A program made the position numbers and the translations under genes. A stretch of 22,099 nt of DNA, from positions 1 through 22,099 of the forward strand of contig CAYWIM010000083.1 in assembly GCA_964458325.1 (NCBI GenBank). Direction: 5' to 3'. Numbering within the stretch: position 1 is the stretch's first letter; every line of letters starts with the position of its first letter. Source of the stretch: JAGMXM01 sp964458325. GTDB taxonomy: Bacteria > Verrucomicrobiota > Verrucomicrobiia > Limisphaerales > UBA1319. Under the pieces are notes generated by a model. The model did no database searches, was not told the origin of the DNA, and saw nothing but the letters and a program-made list of their open reading frames with translations. Of the stretch, positions 8,494 through 15,116 are shown one piece after another.

Positions 8494-8523
8494 CAAGTTC
8501 TGGTAGATCTTCAGTTGAACTTG
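8494..8523 (+). promoter_or_regulatory. stem-loop in the leader of the RRM gene
   Basis: CAAGTTC (8494-8500) and GAACTTG (8517-8523) are exact reverse complements with a 16-nt loop. A competing pairing of TTTCAA (8491-8496) with TTGAAA (8537-8542) uses the same 5' strand, so two alternative folds are possible. The leader is AT-richer than its surroundings. Bacterial RRM proteins are often cold-induced with structured leaders, so a switchable leader is conceivable; this is inference. Confidence 0.35.
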
Positions 8524-8598
8524 CTTCAATGATGATTTGAAACCCGATACCCGGGAACAGTCTGGAAATAGCAGATCGTCTGAGCAAGAAATAGCATA

Positions 8599-8916
8599 AT
8601 GAACACGAAACTGTACGTTGGCAACTTGGCCTTCGATACCCTCGAAAACGATCTTCAGGATCTTTTCGCACAACACGGCCCTGTCACCGAGGTCAACCTC
8701 ATGCAGGACCGCGCGACGGGCAAATCGCGCGGATTCGCTTTTGTCACCATGGCCACCAAGGAAGCCGCCGACGCGGCCATCCAGGCCCTCAACGGCAAGG
8801 ACTTCAAGGGTCGCGCCCTGACCGTCAATGAAGCTCGTCCCCGCGAAGCCCGTCCCAGCGGCGGCGGCGGCGGTGGCGGCGGCTACGGTGGCGGGCGCCG
8901 CTCGAGTCGCTATTGA
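8599..8916 (+). CDS. RNA-binding protein, single RRM with Gly-rich tail
   Basis: A 105-residue RNA-recognition-motif protein. RNP2 is LYVGNL (residues 5-10) and RNP1 is KSRGFAFV (42-49), both with the aromatic residues that stack on RNA bases. The single RRM spans residues 3-80 and is followed by a short Gly/Arg/Tyr tail (GGGGGGGGYGGG then RRSSRY). This layout matches the Rbp proteins of cyanobacteria and other bacteria, which act as RNA chaperones or cold-response factors in the cytoplasm. The ATG at 8599 places the beta-1 strand directly after MNTK. The upstream AAGAAA is only a weak ribosome-binding site. It stands alone between a radical SAM gene and infC, with a leader of up to 200 bp. 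Family assignment is certain; physiological role and RNA targets are unknown. Confidence 0.93.
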   Translation: MNTKLYVGNLAFDTLENDLQDLFAQHGPVTEVNLMQDRATGKSRGFAFVTMATKEAADAAIQALNGKDFKGRALTVNEARPREARPSGGGGGGGGYGGGRRSSRY

Positions 8917-9030
8917 TCCGAATGCGGACCGGAAAAGTCTCAGCGAGGAAGAGCCCGTTGGATCGAGTCTTCCTCGCCCTTTGTCCCAGCCCTCCGGCCA
9001 CTGTTGCCCTGTGAATCACATTCAATCTGC

Positions 9031-9042
9031 AAGGTCACTCTG
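9031..9042 (+). promoter_or_regulatory. Shine-Dalgarno AAGG with CTG start codon of infC
   Basis: AAGG (9031-9034) lies 5 nt upstream of an in-frame CTG (9040-9042), the most convincing ribosome-binding site in the window. No ATG or GTG occurs in frame between the upstream TTG at 9004 and the conserved IF-3 core, and that TTG has no Shine-Dalgarno sequence. infC genes are known to use rare start codons that IF-3 itself discriminates against, giving autoregulation. Confidence 0.65.
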
Positions 9043-9714
9043 AGCCGCCCTTTCCCTTCACGATCCTTTCCATCCCGCGAGCCCAAGCACCGCCGCAACG
9101 GCAAGATTCGCGCCCGAGAGGTTCGAGTGCTGGACGAATCCAAACAGCAGCTCGGGGTCATGGCTCTGGGCGACGCCCTTCGCTTGGCCCATGGCAAGGG
9201 CCTCGATCTGGTCGAGATCGCTCCCAACGCCACTCCGCCCGTCTGCCGGCTGGTCCAGTACGGAAAGCTTCTCTACGAGGAAGCTAAAAGCCACAAGCAA
9301 TCGCGGAATACCGGCGGCAAGATGAAAGAGGTGCAGCTCAGCGCGGGGATCGATCCCCACGACTTCTCGATCAAGCTGGGCCAAACCATCGAATTCCTCC
9401 GCAGCGGCATGAAAGTGCGCGTCAAACTCCGCTTCCGTGGCCGCCAGCGCGCCCACAAGGAGTTCGGCTTCGAACTGGTCAACCGGTTCGTCCTCGGCGC
9501 GGCCGCCTGCGGCCAAGCCGATTCCCCCCCGAAGATGTTGGGGGATCGCGACCTGAACGTCATGCTCAGCCCGCTGTCTCGCGAGAAACGCCCGCGGGAC
9601 GCCCAAGAAACGGCCCCCCCGGCGGCCTCTCCTGTCTCGGAACCCTCCGCGCCCGAAGCACCTATCTCTGCGCCTCCCGCTGAAGGACAAACTTCTGAAC
9701 CCGCCGCCCAATGA
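9040..9714 (+). CDS. infC: translation initiation factor IF-3
   Basis: IF-3 binds the 30S subunit, blocks premature 50S joining and checks start codon and initiator tRNA. Residues from the proposed CTG start: the N-domain begins with RRNGKIRAREVRVLDE (18-33) and contains DLVEIAPNATPPVCRLVQYG (56-75). The linker is Lys-rich, and the C-domain contains KEVQLSAGIDPHDFSIKL (96-113), VRVKLRFRGRQRAH (126-139) and a PPKM block (163-166). Residues 186-224 are a Pro/Ala/Glu-rich tail absent from short IF-3 forms. With 224 residues it is longer than the 180 of E. coli, mainly from this tail. A start at TTG 9004 would add 12 residues unlike the family. The usual downstream partners rpmI and rplT are absent; a convergent NHL remnant overlaps the last 53 bp instead. 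Identity is secure, start codon less so. Confidence 0.95.
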   Translation: MSRPFPSRSFPSREPKHRRNGKIRAREVRVLDESKQQLGVMALGDALRLAHGKGLDLVEIAPNATPPVCRLVQYGKLLYEEAKSHKQSRNTGGKMKEVQLSAGIDPHDFSIKLGQTIEFLRSGMKVRVKLRFRGRQRAHKEFGFELVNRFVLGAAACGQADSPPKMLGDRDLNVMLSPLSREKRPRDAQETAPPAASPVSEPSAPEAPISAPPAEGQTSEPAAQ

Positions 9715-10024
9715 TGTCCCCCAGATACACGTTGCCTTTCGAGTCGAACGCGATCGCGTGGAGCCAATTCAGTTCTCCGGGCTGTTCCTGACCGTCGATG
9801 CCCTTGGGGAGTGTCCAGAGCTCGAGCACCCGGCCCTTCGAGTCAAACCCGACAACGAGCTGATCCTTGGGCGGACAACCCAGCGGCGAGGTCGGGTATT
9901 TGGGATCGGTCTTCCAGACCATGGGGGTGGAACCGCAGGCCCAGATCTCGTCCTTGGCCGACACCCATAGCCCCCAAGGCACGAGGACGTTCGCCCAAAC
10001 CGCCAGCAAACCAGTGTCTCTTGA
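9662..10024 (-). pseudogene. C-terminal remnant of an NHL-repeat beta-propeller protein
   Basis: The open frame encodes about 120 residues that match only the last blades of NHL-repeat (peptidylglycine-lyase-like) secreted proteins. LVPWGLWVSAKDEIWACGS, LVVGFDSKGRVLELWTLP and WLHAIAFDSKGNVYLGDIIG are consecutive propeller strands, and GRRVQKFV is the usual C-terminal close. The frame is cut by a stop at 10025-10027, and the only start is a TTG at 10007-10009 in the middle of a blade, with no signal peptide, so the 5' two thirds of the gene are missing. It ends tail-to-tail inside infC. A small palindrome (10098-10119) lies 74 bp beyond the truncation. It may be a decayed gene rather than a working protein; an intact short protein cannot be excluded but is unlikely. 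Confidence 0.7.
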
Positions 10025-10097
10025 TCACGCGGGTACGACGGGTAACACCTCGCGGCTCGATGGACAAGCCCGGCGATTCGTCCCACCCGGAAGGTAG

Positions 10098-10119
10098 GGC
10101 GCGCACTCCGCTGCGCGCC
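10098..10119. repeat. GC-rich palindrome (REP-like or terminator)
   Basis: GGCGCGCA (10098-10105) and TGCGCGCC (10112-10119) are exact reverse complements around a 6-nt loop. It lies 29 bp beyond the stop of the leftward SUKH-LRR gene and could end its transcript, although no T-tract follows on the minus strand. It may equally be a dispersed intergenic palindrome. No second copy was seen in the window. Confidence 0.5.
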
Positions 10120-10147
10120 GAGTTGTTAGACCCCATTGCGCTCGCCT

Positions 10148-11047
10148 TCACGAGAAAACGAGAGCGACATGAGGCAGTTGAGCATGGAGTTTTTCGGCCT
10201 CGACTGCAGAGAGCGGGTTGCGAGCCAGGCAGCAATAGCGCAGCGCCGGCAGTTTCAAGAGGATATCGATCGCGGTGGTCAGCCGGTTGTCGGCCAAATC
10301 GAGCTCCTCGAGCTCATCCAGCCCGGCGAGCTCGGCGGGCAGGGACGATAGCGAGTTCCGGGCCAGGTCGAGCCGCCTGAGAAACGCCAGCTCGCCGATG
10401 CGCGGCGACAATTCCCGGAGGCCCTTGCCCACGAGGTTGAGGCTGCGCAGTTCCTGGAAATCGAACACCCGATCCGGGACAGCGTCCAATTGCATCCCGC
10501 CGGCGAACCACATTTGGAGGACCTCCTGGCTGGACGCGAGCAGGCGGTCCAGATCCCCCATGGATCGAACGCACTCAATCCGCTCGGTATCGGCGGTCTG
10601 TTCCACGATCAGCGCCAGGTAATCGGTGAATCGTTCGCAACTGCAGAACGTCGGCTCCTGCTCGTTGTGAGTGAAGACAGCAGGGTCGTCGCCCCGGTCG
10701 GCCCGGATAAAGGAGAATTGCCCGTCACAGTCCATTTGCACAATGAGGGTCTTGGCATCGAGCATGCCGGGGTTTTCGCCTGCATCCTCGAGCGTCTGGC
10801 GGGCGGCGCGGCGGTAATCCGTCGCCATCTGCTCCTTGCCGTCCATGAGATCCGATCCTCCAAACACCCTCCCCAGGTCCGCCCCCCCCCATCGATAAAG
10901 CTCGCGCACGGCCCCCGGCAGGCGGAATCCAAGCTTCCGCTCCAATGCGAGGATCTCCTCCTCCGTGCTGGGGACGACATCGCCGGTCTCGATGCAGCCG
11001 GCGTCCGTCAGCTCGGCGATGCGCCGGTGGATTCGGTCTAGGAACAT
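10148..11047 (-). CDS. SUKH (SMI1/KNR4) domain protein with leucine-rich repeats
   Basis: A 299-residue two-part cytoplasmic protein without a signal peptide. Residues 1-150 resemble the SMI1/KNR4 (SUKH) fold: PSTEEEILALERKLGFRLPG (26-45) followed by VRELYRWGGADLG is the characteristic helix and turn. SUKH proteins commonly serve as immunity proteins against polymorphic toxins in bacteria, but also act as general protein-binding domains. Residues 198-290 hold about four leucine-rich repeats (LRSLNLVGKGLRELSP, LRRLDLARNSLSSLP, LEELDLADNRLTTA, LRYCCLARNPLSA), another protein-interaction module. The ATG (11045-11047) lies inside the last codons of the upstream hydrolase gene, a 10-nt overlap that suggests translational coupling; AAAGG stands about 10 nt upstream. 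No toxin gene is visible nearby. Domain calls are good; an immunity role is only a possibility. Confidence 0.85.
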   Translation of the reverse strand: MFLDRIHRRIAELTDAGCIETGDVVPSTEEEILALERKLGFRLPGAVRELYRWGGADLGRVFGGSDLMDGKEQMATDYRRAARQTLEDAGENPGMLDAKTLIVQMDCDGQFSFIRADRGDDPAVFTHNEQEPTFCSCERFTDYLALIVEQTADTERIECVRSMGDLDRLLASSQEVLQMWFAGGMQLDAVPDRVFDFQELRSLNLVGKGLRELSPRIGELAFLRRLDLARNSLSSLPAELAGLDELEELDLADNRLTTAIDILLKLPALRYCCLARNPLSAVEAEKLHAQLPHVALVFS

Positions 11048-14000
11048 GGCCGTGCTGCCTTTCTACCGACCCCATTGTTTTGATTCGCTGCCGAATCGGG
11101 GTCATTGGTGATGAACTTCGCCCCTGCCCAGTTGCCCAGCAGCCCCCGTGCGCCTTCCACCCTGAGGTGGAGGCTCCCGCTGCTGGGCAAAGGCACGTGC
11201 GCCATTTCGCTGTGGAACTTCGCGAGCGAACGGCTTCGCCACACCTCAGAGCCATCGACCTCGATCACAAACTGCGCCGTCGCGCTGCCGCTGGTTTCCG
11301 CGTCATCCAGCGCCACAACCGCCTGAAAGGCATTGGCGCCCGGGGGGATCGCATAGGTGGCACGGTCGCCCGCCTTCATTCCCAGGCCGTGGTCATATTG
11401 TTTGCGGAAGATGCGCATGGGCTGCCCGTTGCCGTTCCGGTTGGGCTGAACCGCTCCATCGATGGGGACGACGGTCTCGAGAAGCGAATGCGCCGGCTTG
11501 GGCAGGAGGACCGCCCCGGCCACATCCACGGCGCCGCACGGATGGGCGTCCGTCCAATAGCGTGTCGATTTCTGGAAGTGGAGATACACTTGGCTGATGG
11601 CCCGGGCCCAATGTTTTCCTTGCTGGCGGACGTTGGCTGCCACATCGCCGCCGCTGTCCTTTCCAAAGAAATAGATTTCGTTCAGCATCAGGGCGCCGCC
11701 GCCGAGGGCGGGCCAGTTACGGCCGTTTCGATGCCAATAGGTATCGGTACCCCATTCGAACCAGTGCGGCCAATAAGCCAGCCAATCGCGGTACAGGGGC
11801 GAGTCCGGTTCCTGGCCGGGGTAGGTCACCAGCTGGTTGGATCCAGTCCATGGGTCCCAATACTCGTAGGATTCGTGTTCGAGGTTGTGCCCCTCGTTGT
11901 TCCACATGTGAGTGATCTGCACCAGGTGATGGTGGCCGGCCGAGATGTCGTCGTAATACGTCTCGTGCCCGGTCCTGCCGGTGTCGTAAAGCTCCTTTTC
12001 GAGCTGCCGGTAGTTCAGGTGGAAATAGGCCGCCTTGGGATCGGCACACGGATACAGGGTCCACACCACGTTGTCGAGGTTCGCCGCCGGATCGCCCGAC
12101 AGCAGCCAGTCGATGATCCCTTGGCTCATGAAGAACGCCGAGGTCTCGTGGGCATGCTGCGCCTTGCCGAAGCAGATCTTGAGCTTGTTGCGCACGCCGC
12201 CCGGATGGGTCACTCGGATCCGGTAGACCTGGAACCGGCCATCCTCGTCGGTGAACGCGACCTCCTTCGTGACGCGGGGATCCTGCAAGGAGTTCACATA
12301 GTCGATGTACTCGCCGTAGGTGAACCACGGCACGCTCGCGATCCGGGTTCGGCCCGGAGGGATCGCCAGGCGCAATGAAGTGCCGCTTTCGTTCGATTCC
12401 ACGCGGCGCCAGCTTCCCGAGGCGCTGCGCACATAGCCGCACCGGTTGGTCGCCCCCACCAGATCGATCGTCAGCTCCTGCGGGCTGTCCGCGCCGTTCG
12501 TCGCCTCGACCATGAATTGGCCGAGCCACGCGTTTTCCTTCAGCTCGGTCTCCTCCGGCCGGAGTCGATAGCGGTGGGCCGAAACCCGCGTCAGATTCGT
12601 GGGATTGCGAGGGGAGCCGCCATCCAGTGGAACGTTCAAGGTGACGGACGGCCGCCGCAAATGGAGCACCCAGTCGGCATCGGGGTCGCCCGGAGGAGCA
12701 AAGTCCCGCGGGCCGTCCTGGGCCGTCAGGTCCGGCTGCGGATTATATCGGCCTGTCTCCGCGTGCAACCACTCGACGGAATAAACGCCTGCGGACAAGC
12801 GGACCGAGTTGGTCCCGCCCCGAGGGAAATACGCGACGTACTCGATCCCGGGCAGCGCCAGCAGGGCGTTGTGTGGCGCCACCAGATCGAGGCGAGGCGC
12901 CATTTTCCAGTATTCGGTCTTCGCCGTAAAAAACTGGTAGAGCGACTCGATCTGCCCGGGCCGGAAATTGTCGACGTCGCGCTCCGTGAAGGTCCGAACC
13001 GCCGTGCCGAGGAAGCCGGCTGCAAAGTATCCGCCTGCCGTGGCGATCTTCCACGCCTTCTTTCTCACCGTGGACGGCAGATGCGCCTGACGGGTTGCAT
13101 AGCCGGCGGAGGACTCGTAGCCGGGCTCGTATTGGTAGCCGAATTCCGTGTTCAACACGGGCTTGCCTCGGGCCCAGTCCTCCGCGATGCAGTCCTCGAT
13201 GCCAGCCCCTTCGAAATCCCATCCGGCGGGCGTCCAGCTTGCCGGATACTCGACTTCTTGCCAACGGGTTGGGAAATAGGTGAGCCCCCTGCGGTTGCCA
13301 TCGATTGCGCCCCAGGTGCGCCGCTGAACGCCCTCGTTGTTCTGGGTCACATGGAGGTTGACCGCGCTGTCCATCCAGAGCGGCCAGACGACCTGGGGCC
13401 GCCGCTGGGAAAAGCCACGGTAGCTCCGGAACGGGGCCTGGTCGGTGATCCAGAGCGACGGATGGCATCCGATCGGATGCGCCGGATCGAGCCGGCGAAT
13501 GCGGGCCGCCACATCCTTGGCCCACTCGACATCGCCCTCCTCGTAGCTGTATTTGCCGGTCGGATACCGTTCAAACTCGTTGGCGATGGTGATCATGAAC
13601 AAGTTCGACCGCCCCTGGAACCTTCGGACGACAGTGTCGATCCATCGGTTCTGCCGGCTTGTGTCGGCCCAGAGCCCTTCCCCGCCGCCGACGCCATACC
13701 CGAACAGGATCAGCTCGATGTTCATGCCTCGGGCAGCGGCGCAGTCGAACACCCAGTCGAGCTTCCGCATCGCGCTCTCGCGGATCACCGCGTAGTCCGG
13801 GCTCTTCGGCGTGCCTCCCCAAGGCCAGTGGCCATCGGCCATGGCCATCATGCGGATAAAATTAAAGTGGTGGTCCCGCCGCGAATCGATGTAGCGGGCG
13901 ATGATGTTGGTGGGCAGCGCGATCAGGTAATACGCCGTGTCCCCCATCGGGAAAAACCGCTCGCCGCTCGCATACCGAAAGGAACGGGGGAATTCCGGAT

Positions 14001-14136
14001 CCACGAGGATCGGCCCGGTCGCCGCCGCCGCGGCAGGCAAGGCTTGCCCCGCCATTCCGAGGAACAACAAAGCCCCCAGGACGGACACCAGGGCTCCGAA
14101 GGGGGAGGCGCCTGGCTCCTGAGCCCCCAGGTTCAT
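11038..14136 (-). CDS. secreted multidomain enzyme: GH-A-like hydrolase, M14-like peptidase, NPCBM domain
   Basis: Residue numbers count from an in-frame TTG at 14262; the preferred start is the ATG at 14134-14136 (residue 43), because a signal peptide follows (hydrophobic residues 54-72, cleavage near PAAAAA). Another candidate start is the ATG at 14152. Residues 83-460 resemble the DUF4038/apiosidase-like TIM barrel: FFPMGDTAYYLIA, then ANEFE with probable acid/base E229, then LNTEFGYQ with probable nucleophile E373. A beta-sandwich follows (about 480-540). Residues 645-900 resemble M14 zinc carboxypeptidases: FTYGEYIDYVNSL, HAHE (H703, E706) as an HxxE metal motif, a His cluster at 777-779, and a possible catalytic Glu in LNEIYFFGK (E862). 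Residues 945-1055 match an NPCBM carbohydrate-binding domain (DHGLGMKAGD, VEGARGLLGNWAGAKF). It probably acts outside the cytoplasm on glycans or glycopeptides. Domain calls are inferences from motifs; NPCBM and the barrel are strongest. Confidence 0.82.
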   Translation of the reverse strand: MNLGAQEPGASPFGALVSVLGALLFLGMAGQALPAAAAATGPILVDPEFPRSFRYASGERFFPMGDTAYYLIALPTNIIARYIDSRRDHHFNFIRMMAMADGHWPWGGTPKSPDYAVIRESAMRKLDWVFDCAAARGMNIELILFGYGVGGGEGLWADTSRQNRWIDTVVRRFQGRSNLFMITIANEFERYPTGKYSYEEGDVEWAKDVAARIRRLDPAHPIGCHPSLWITDQAPFRSYRGFSQRRPQVVWPLWMDSAVNLHVTQNNEGVQRRTWGAIDGNRRGLTYFPTRWQEVEYPASWTPAGWDFEGAGIEDCIAEDWARGKPVLNTEFGYQYEPGYESSAGYATRQAHLPSTVRKKAWKIATAGGYFAAGFLGTAVRTFTERDVDNFRPGQIESLYQFFTAKTEYWKMAPRLDLVAPHNALLALPGIEYVAYFPRGGTNSVRLSAGVYSVEWLHAETGRYNPQPDLTAQDGPRDFAPPGDPDADWVLHLRRPSVTLNVPLDGGSPRNPTNLTRVSAHRYRLRPEETELKENAWLGQFMVEATNGADSPQELTIDLVGATNRCGYVRSASGSWRRVESNESGTSLRLAIPPGRTRIASVPWFTYGEYIDYVNSLQDPRVTKEVAFTDEDGRFQVYRIRVTHPGGVRNKLKICFGKAQHAHETSAFFMSQGIIDWLLSGDPAANLDNVVWTLYPCADPKAAYFHLNYRQLEKELYDTGRTGHETYYDDISAGHHHLVQITHMWNNEGHNLEHESYEYWDPWTGSNQLVTYPGQEPDSPLYRDWLAYWPHWFEWGTDTYWHRNGRNWPALGGGALMLNEIYFFGKDSGGDVAANVRQQGKHWARAISQVYLHFQKSTRYWTDAHPCGAVDVAGAVLLPKPAHSLLETVVPIDGAVQPNRNGNGQPMRIFRKQYDHGLGMKAGDRATYAIPPGANAFQAVVALDDAETSGSATAQFVIEVDGSEVWRSRSLAKFHSEMAHVPLPSSGSLHLRVEGARGLLGNWAGAKFITNDPDSAANQNNGVGRKAARPCS

Positions 14137-14258
14137 GACAGGATCGAAATGCATTGGTTCAGCGGTCCCGGATCGATTGGCAGAGTGCGCGCAGCCCGCG
14201 ACGGATCGGGCGGGCAGAGCTGCCGCTGCGCGATGTGGGATCGGCCTGGCCGGCATGC

Positions 14259-14604
14259 TCAAGGATTGTTGGGGTGGCGGTACCGCTCAAAAACCCAGCG
14301 ATAATCGGCCGAGCCGAGGTTGGTGGGCGGCCGGTCGCTGCTCTTGCGCTGGCCCACGGCCGCCAACCTCCCGTATCGGATGAGCTCGGGATCTTTCCAC
14401 TTATGGACTTCGGCGTGGCCGTCCACAAAGGCGAAGCTGTTCACGTCGCCGTGAAACATGGCCAGCGGATCAACCCAGCTAAACGATCCGGGCGCGCCGA
14501 TTTGCCAAAGCACCACCCACGATCCGTGATTGCAGCCGCCCACGTCCGCATCCTCGACAAAGCTCATCGTCATGGCAGGATTTCGGACCTGGGAGAGTCT
14601 AGTC
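14259..14604 (-). pseudogene. C-terminal fragment of an H-X9-DG type II pseudopilin
   Basis: The frame encodes the tail of a prepilin-like protein of the kind expanded in Verrucomicrobiota and Planctomycetota. It reads LSQVRNPAMTMSFVEDADV, then GSWVVLW, then HGDVNSFAFVDGHAEVHKW. The last contains the H-X9-DG signature (His, nine residues, Asp-Gly) that marks the C-terminus of these pseudopilins. The type IV N-terminal methylation segment (FTLIELLVVIAI type) is absent. Upstream of codon TRLSQV the sequence belongs to a different gene, a LamG protein read in another frame. The first ATG inside the fragment is at 14571-14573, but a protein starting there would have no export signal. It is a truncated remnant and not a functional pilin. 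Its stop lies about 120 bp before the preferred start of the multidomain hydrolase. Confidence 0.75.
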
Positions 14605-14826
14605 GAACTTGAGGCAATACTGGCCGAAAGGGCTGGCCGCCCAGGCGGGCTCGTTCTCGAGAACGCCGGTCAAATTGTTGCCGGAAACGTCCGTGGTATT
14701 GGTGCCGCCGCCGTCCTCAAAATTCCAGTAGCCCAAAAGGCTCGGGTCCTGCGCAAGGGCGGCAGGCATCATCGCCAGCGCCATGGCAACGAGGAAGCCA
14801 ACAACCCGCGCGATGTGGATGAGCAT
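14599..14826 (-). pseudogene. N-terminal fragment of a LamG/concanavalin-like secreted protein
   Basis: The ATG at 14824-14826 begins a clear signal peptide (MLIHIARVVGFLVAMALAMM, then ALAQ). The mature start is that of a LamG-like jelly-roll domain: LLGYWNFEDGGGTNTTDVSG followed by NNLTGVLENEPAW and FGQYCLKFD. In intact LamG domains this last strand (saLkFDG) is followed by about 150 more residues and often a PEP-CTERM tail. Here a TAG stop follows FD immediately, and the next bases encode pseudopilin sequence in another frame. The fragment is only 75 residues long, far below the family's usual 200 or more. Upstream in-frame ATGs extend the frame to 14925 but do not resemble the family. The simplest reading is a deletion that fused two same-strand genes; an assembly join is the alternative. 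Confidence 0.72.
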
Positions 14827-15116
14827 GGCCGAAGGCTGGGGAACCGCCGCGAATGGAGCTTTCATAAGGAGATCTGGATCGATATTTACCTGGACAGGCG
14901 GCTGGCCGTCAATACTTTTGCGCAATCATCGAGCAGACGGCGCTATCGACACGCTGTTGGGCGGCATCTATCGGGCATCGAAGGTGGCCAGCGGCAATTG
15001 GCAAATAAGGTAACAGGTTCATAGTTTGTGGAGGGAGATGGAGAATCGGCGCTTGCATCGCGAAGGGAAAGGCTGCTACATGATCGCGTCGAAACGTCAC
15101 ACTGCATACCAACGCT
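14827..15116. other. divergent intergenic region, 290 bp
   Basis: This stretch lies between the LamG remnant (leftward) and the PEP-CTERM gene (rightward). It should contain the promoter of the rightward operon, but no convincing -35/-10 pair was recognised. An AAGGAG at 14866-14871 is not followed by a usable start codon. No RNA gene or strong hairpin was seen. Confidence 0.5.

Noticed and set aside
8860..8905. GGC/GGT-rich tract that looks like a trinucleotide repeat
   Set aside because: It encodes the Gly-rich tail of the RRM protein and needs no separate explanation.
12517..14304. Long plus-strand open frame opposite the multidomain hydrolase
   Set aside because: Shadow of a strongly supported minus-strand gene; no recognisable domain, signal peptide or ribosome-binding site.
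14866..14871. AAGGAG resembling a strong ribosome-binding site on the plus strand
   Set aside because: No start codon with a sensible reading frame lies within 15 nt downstream.
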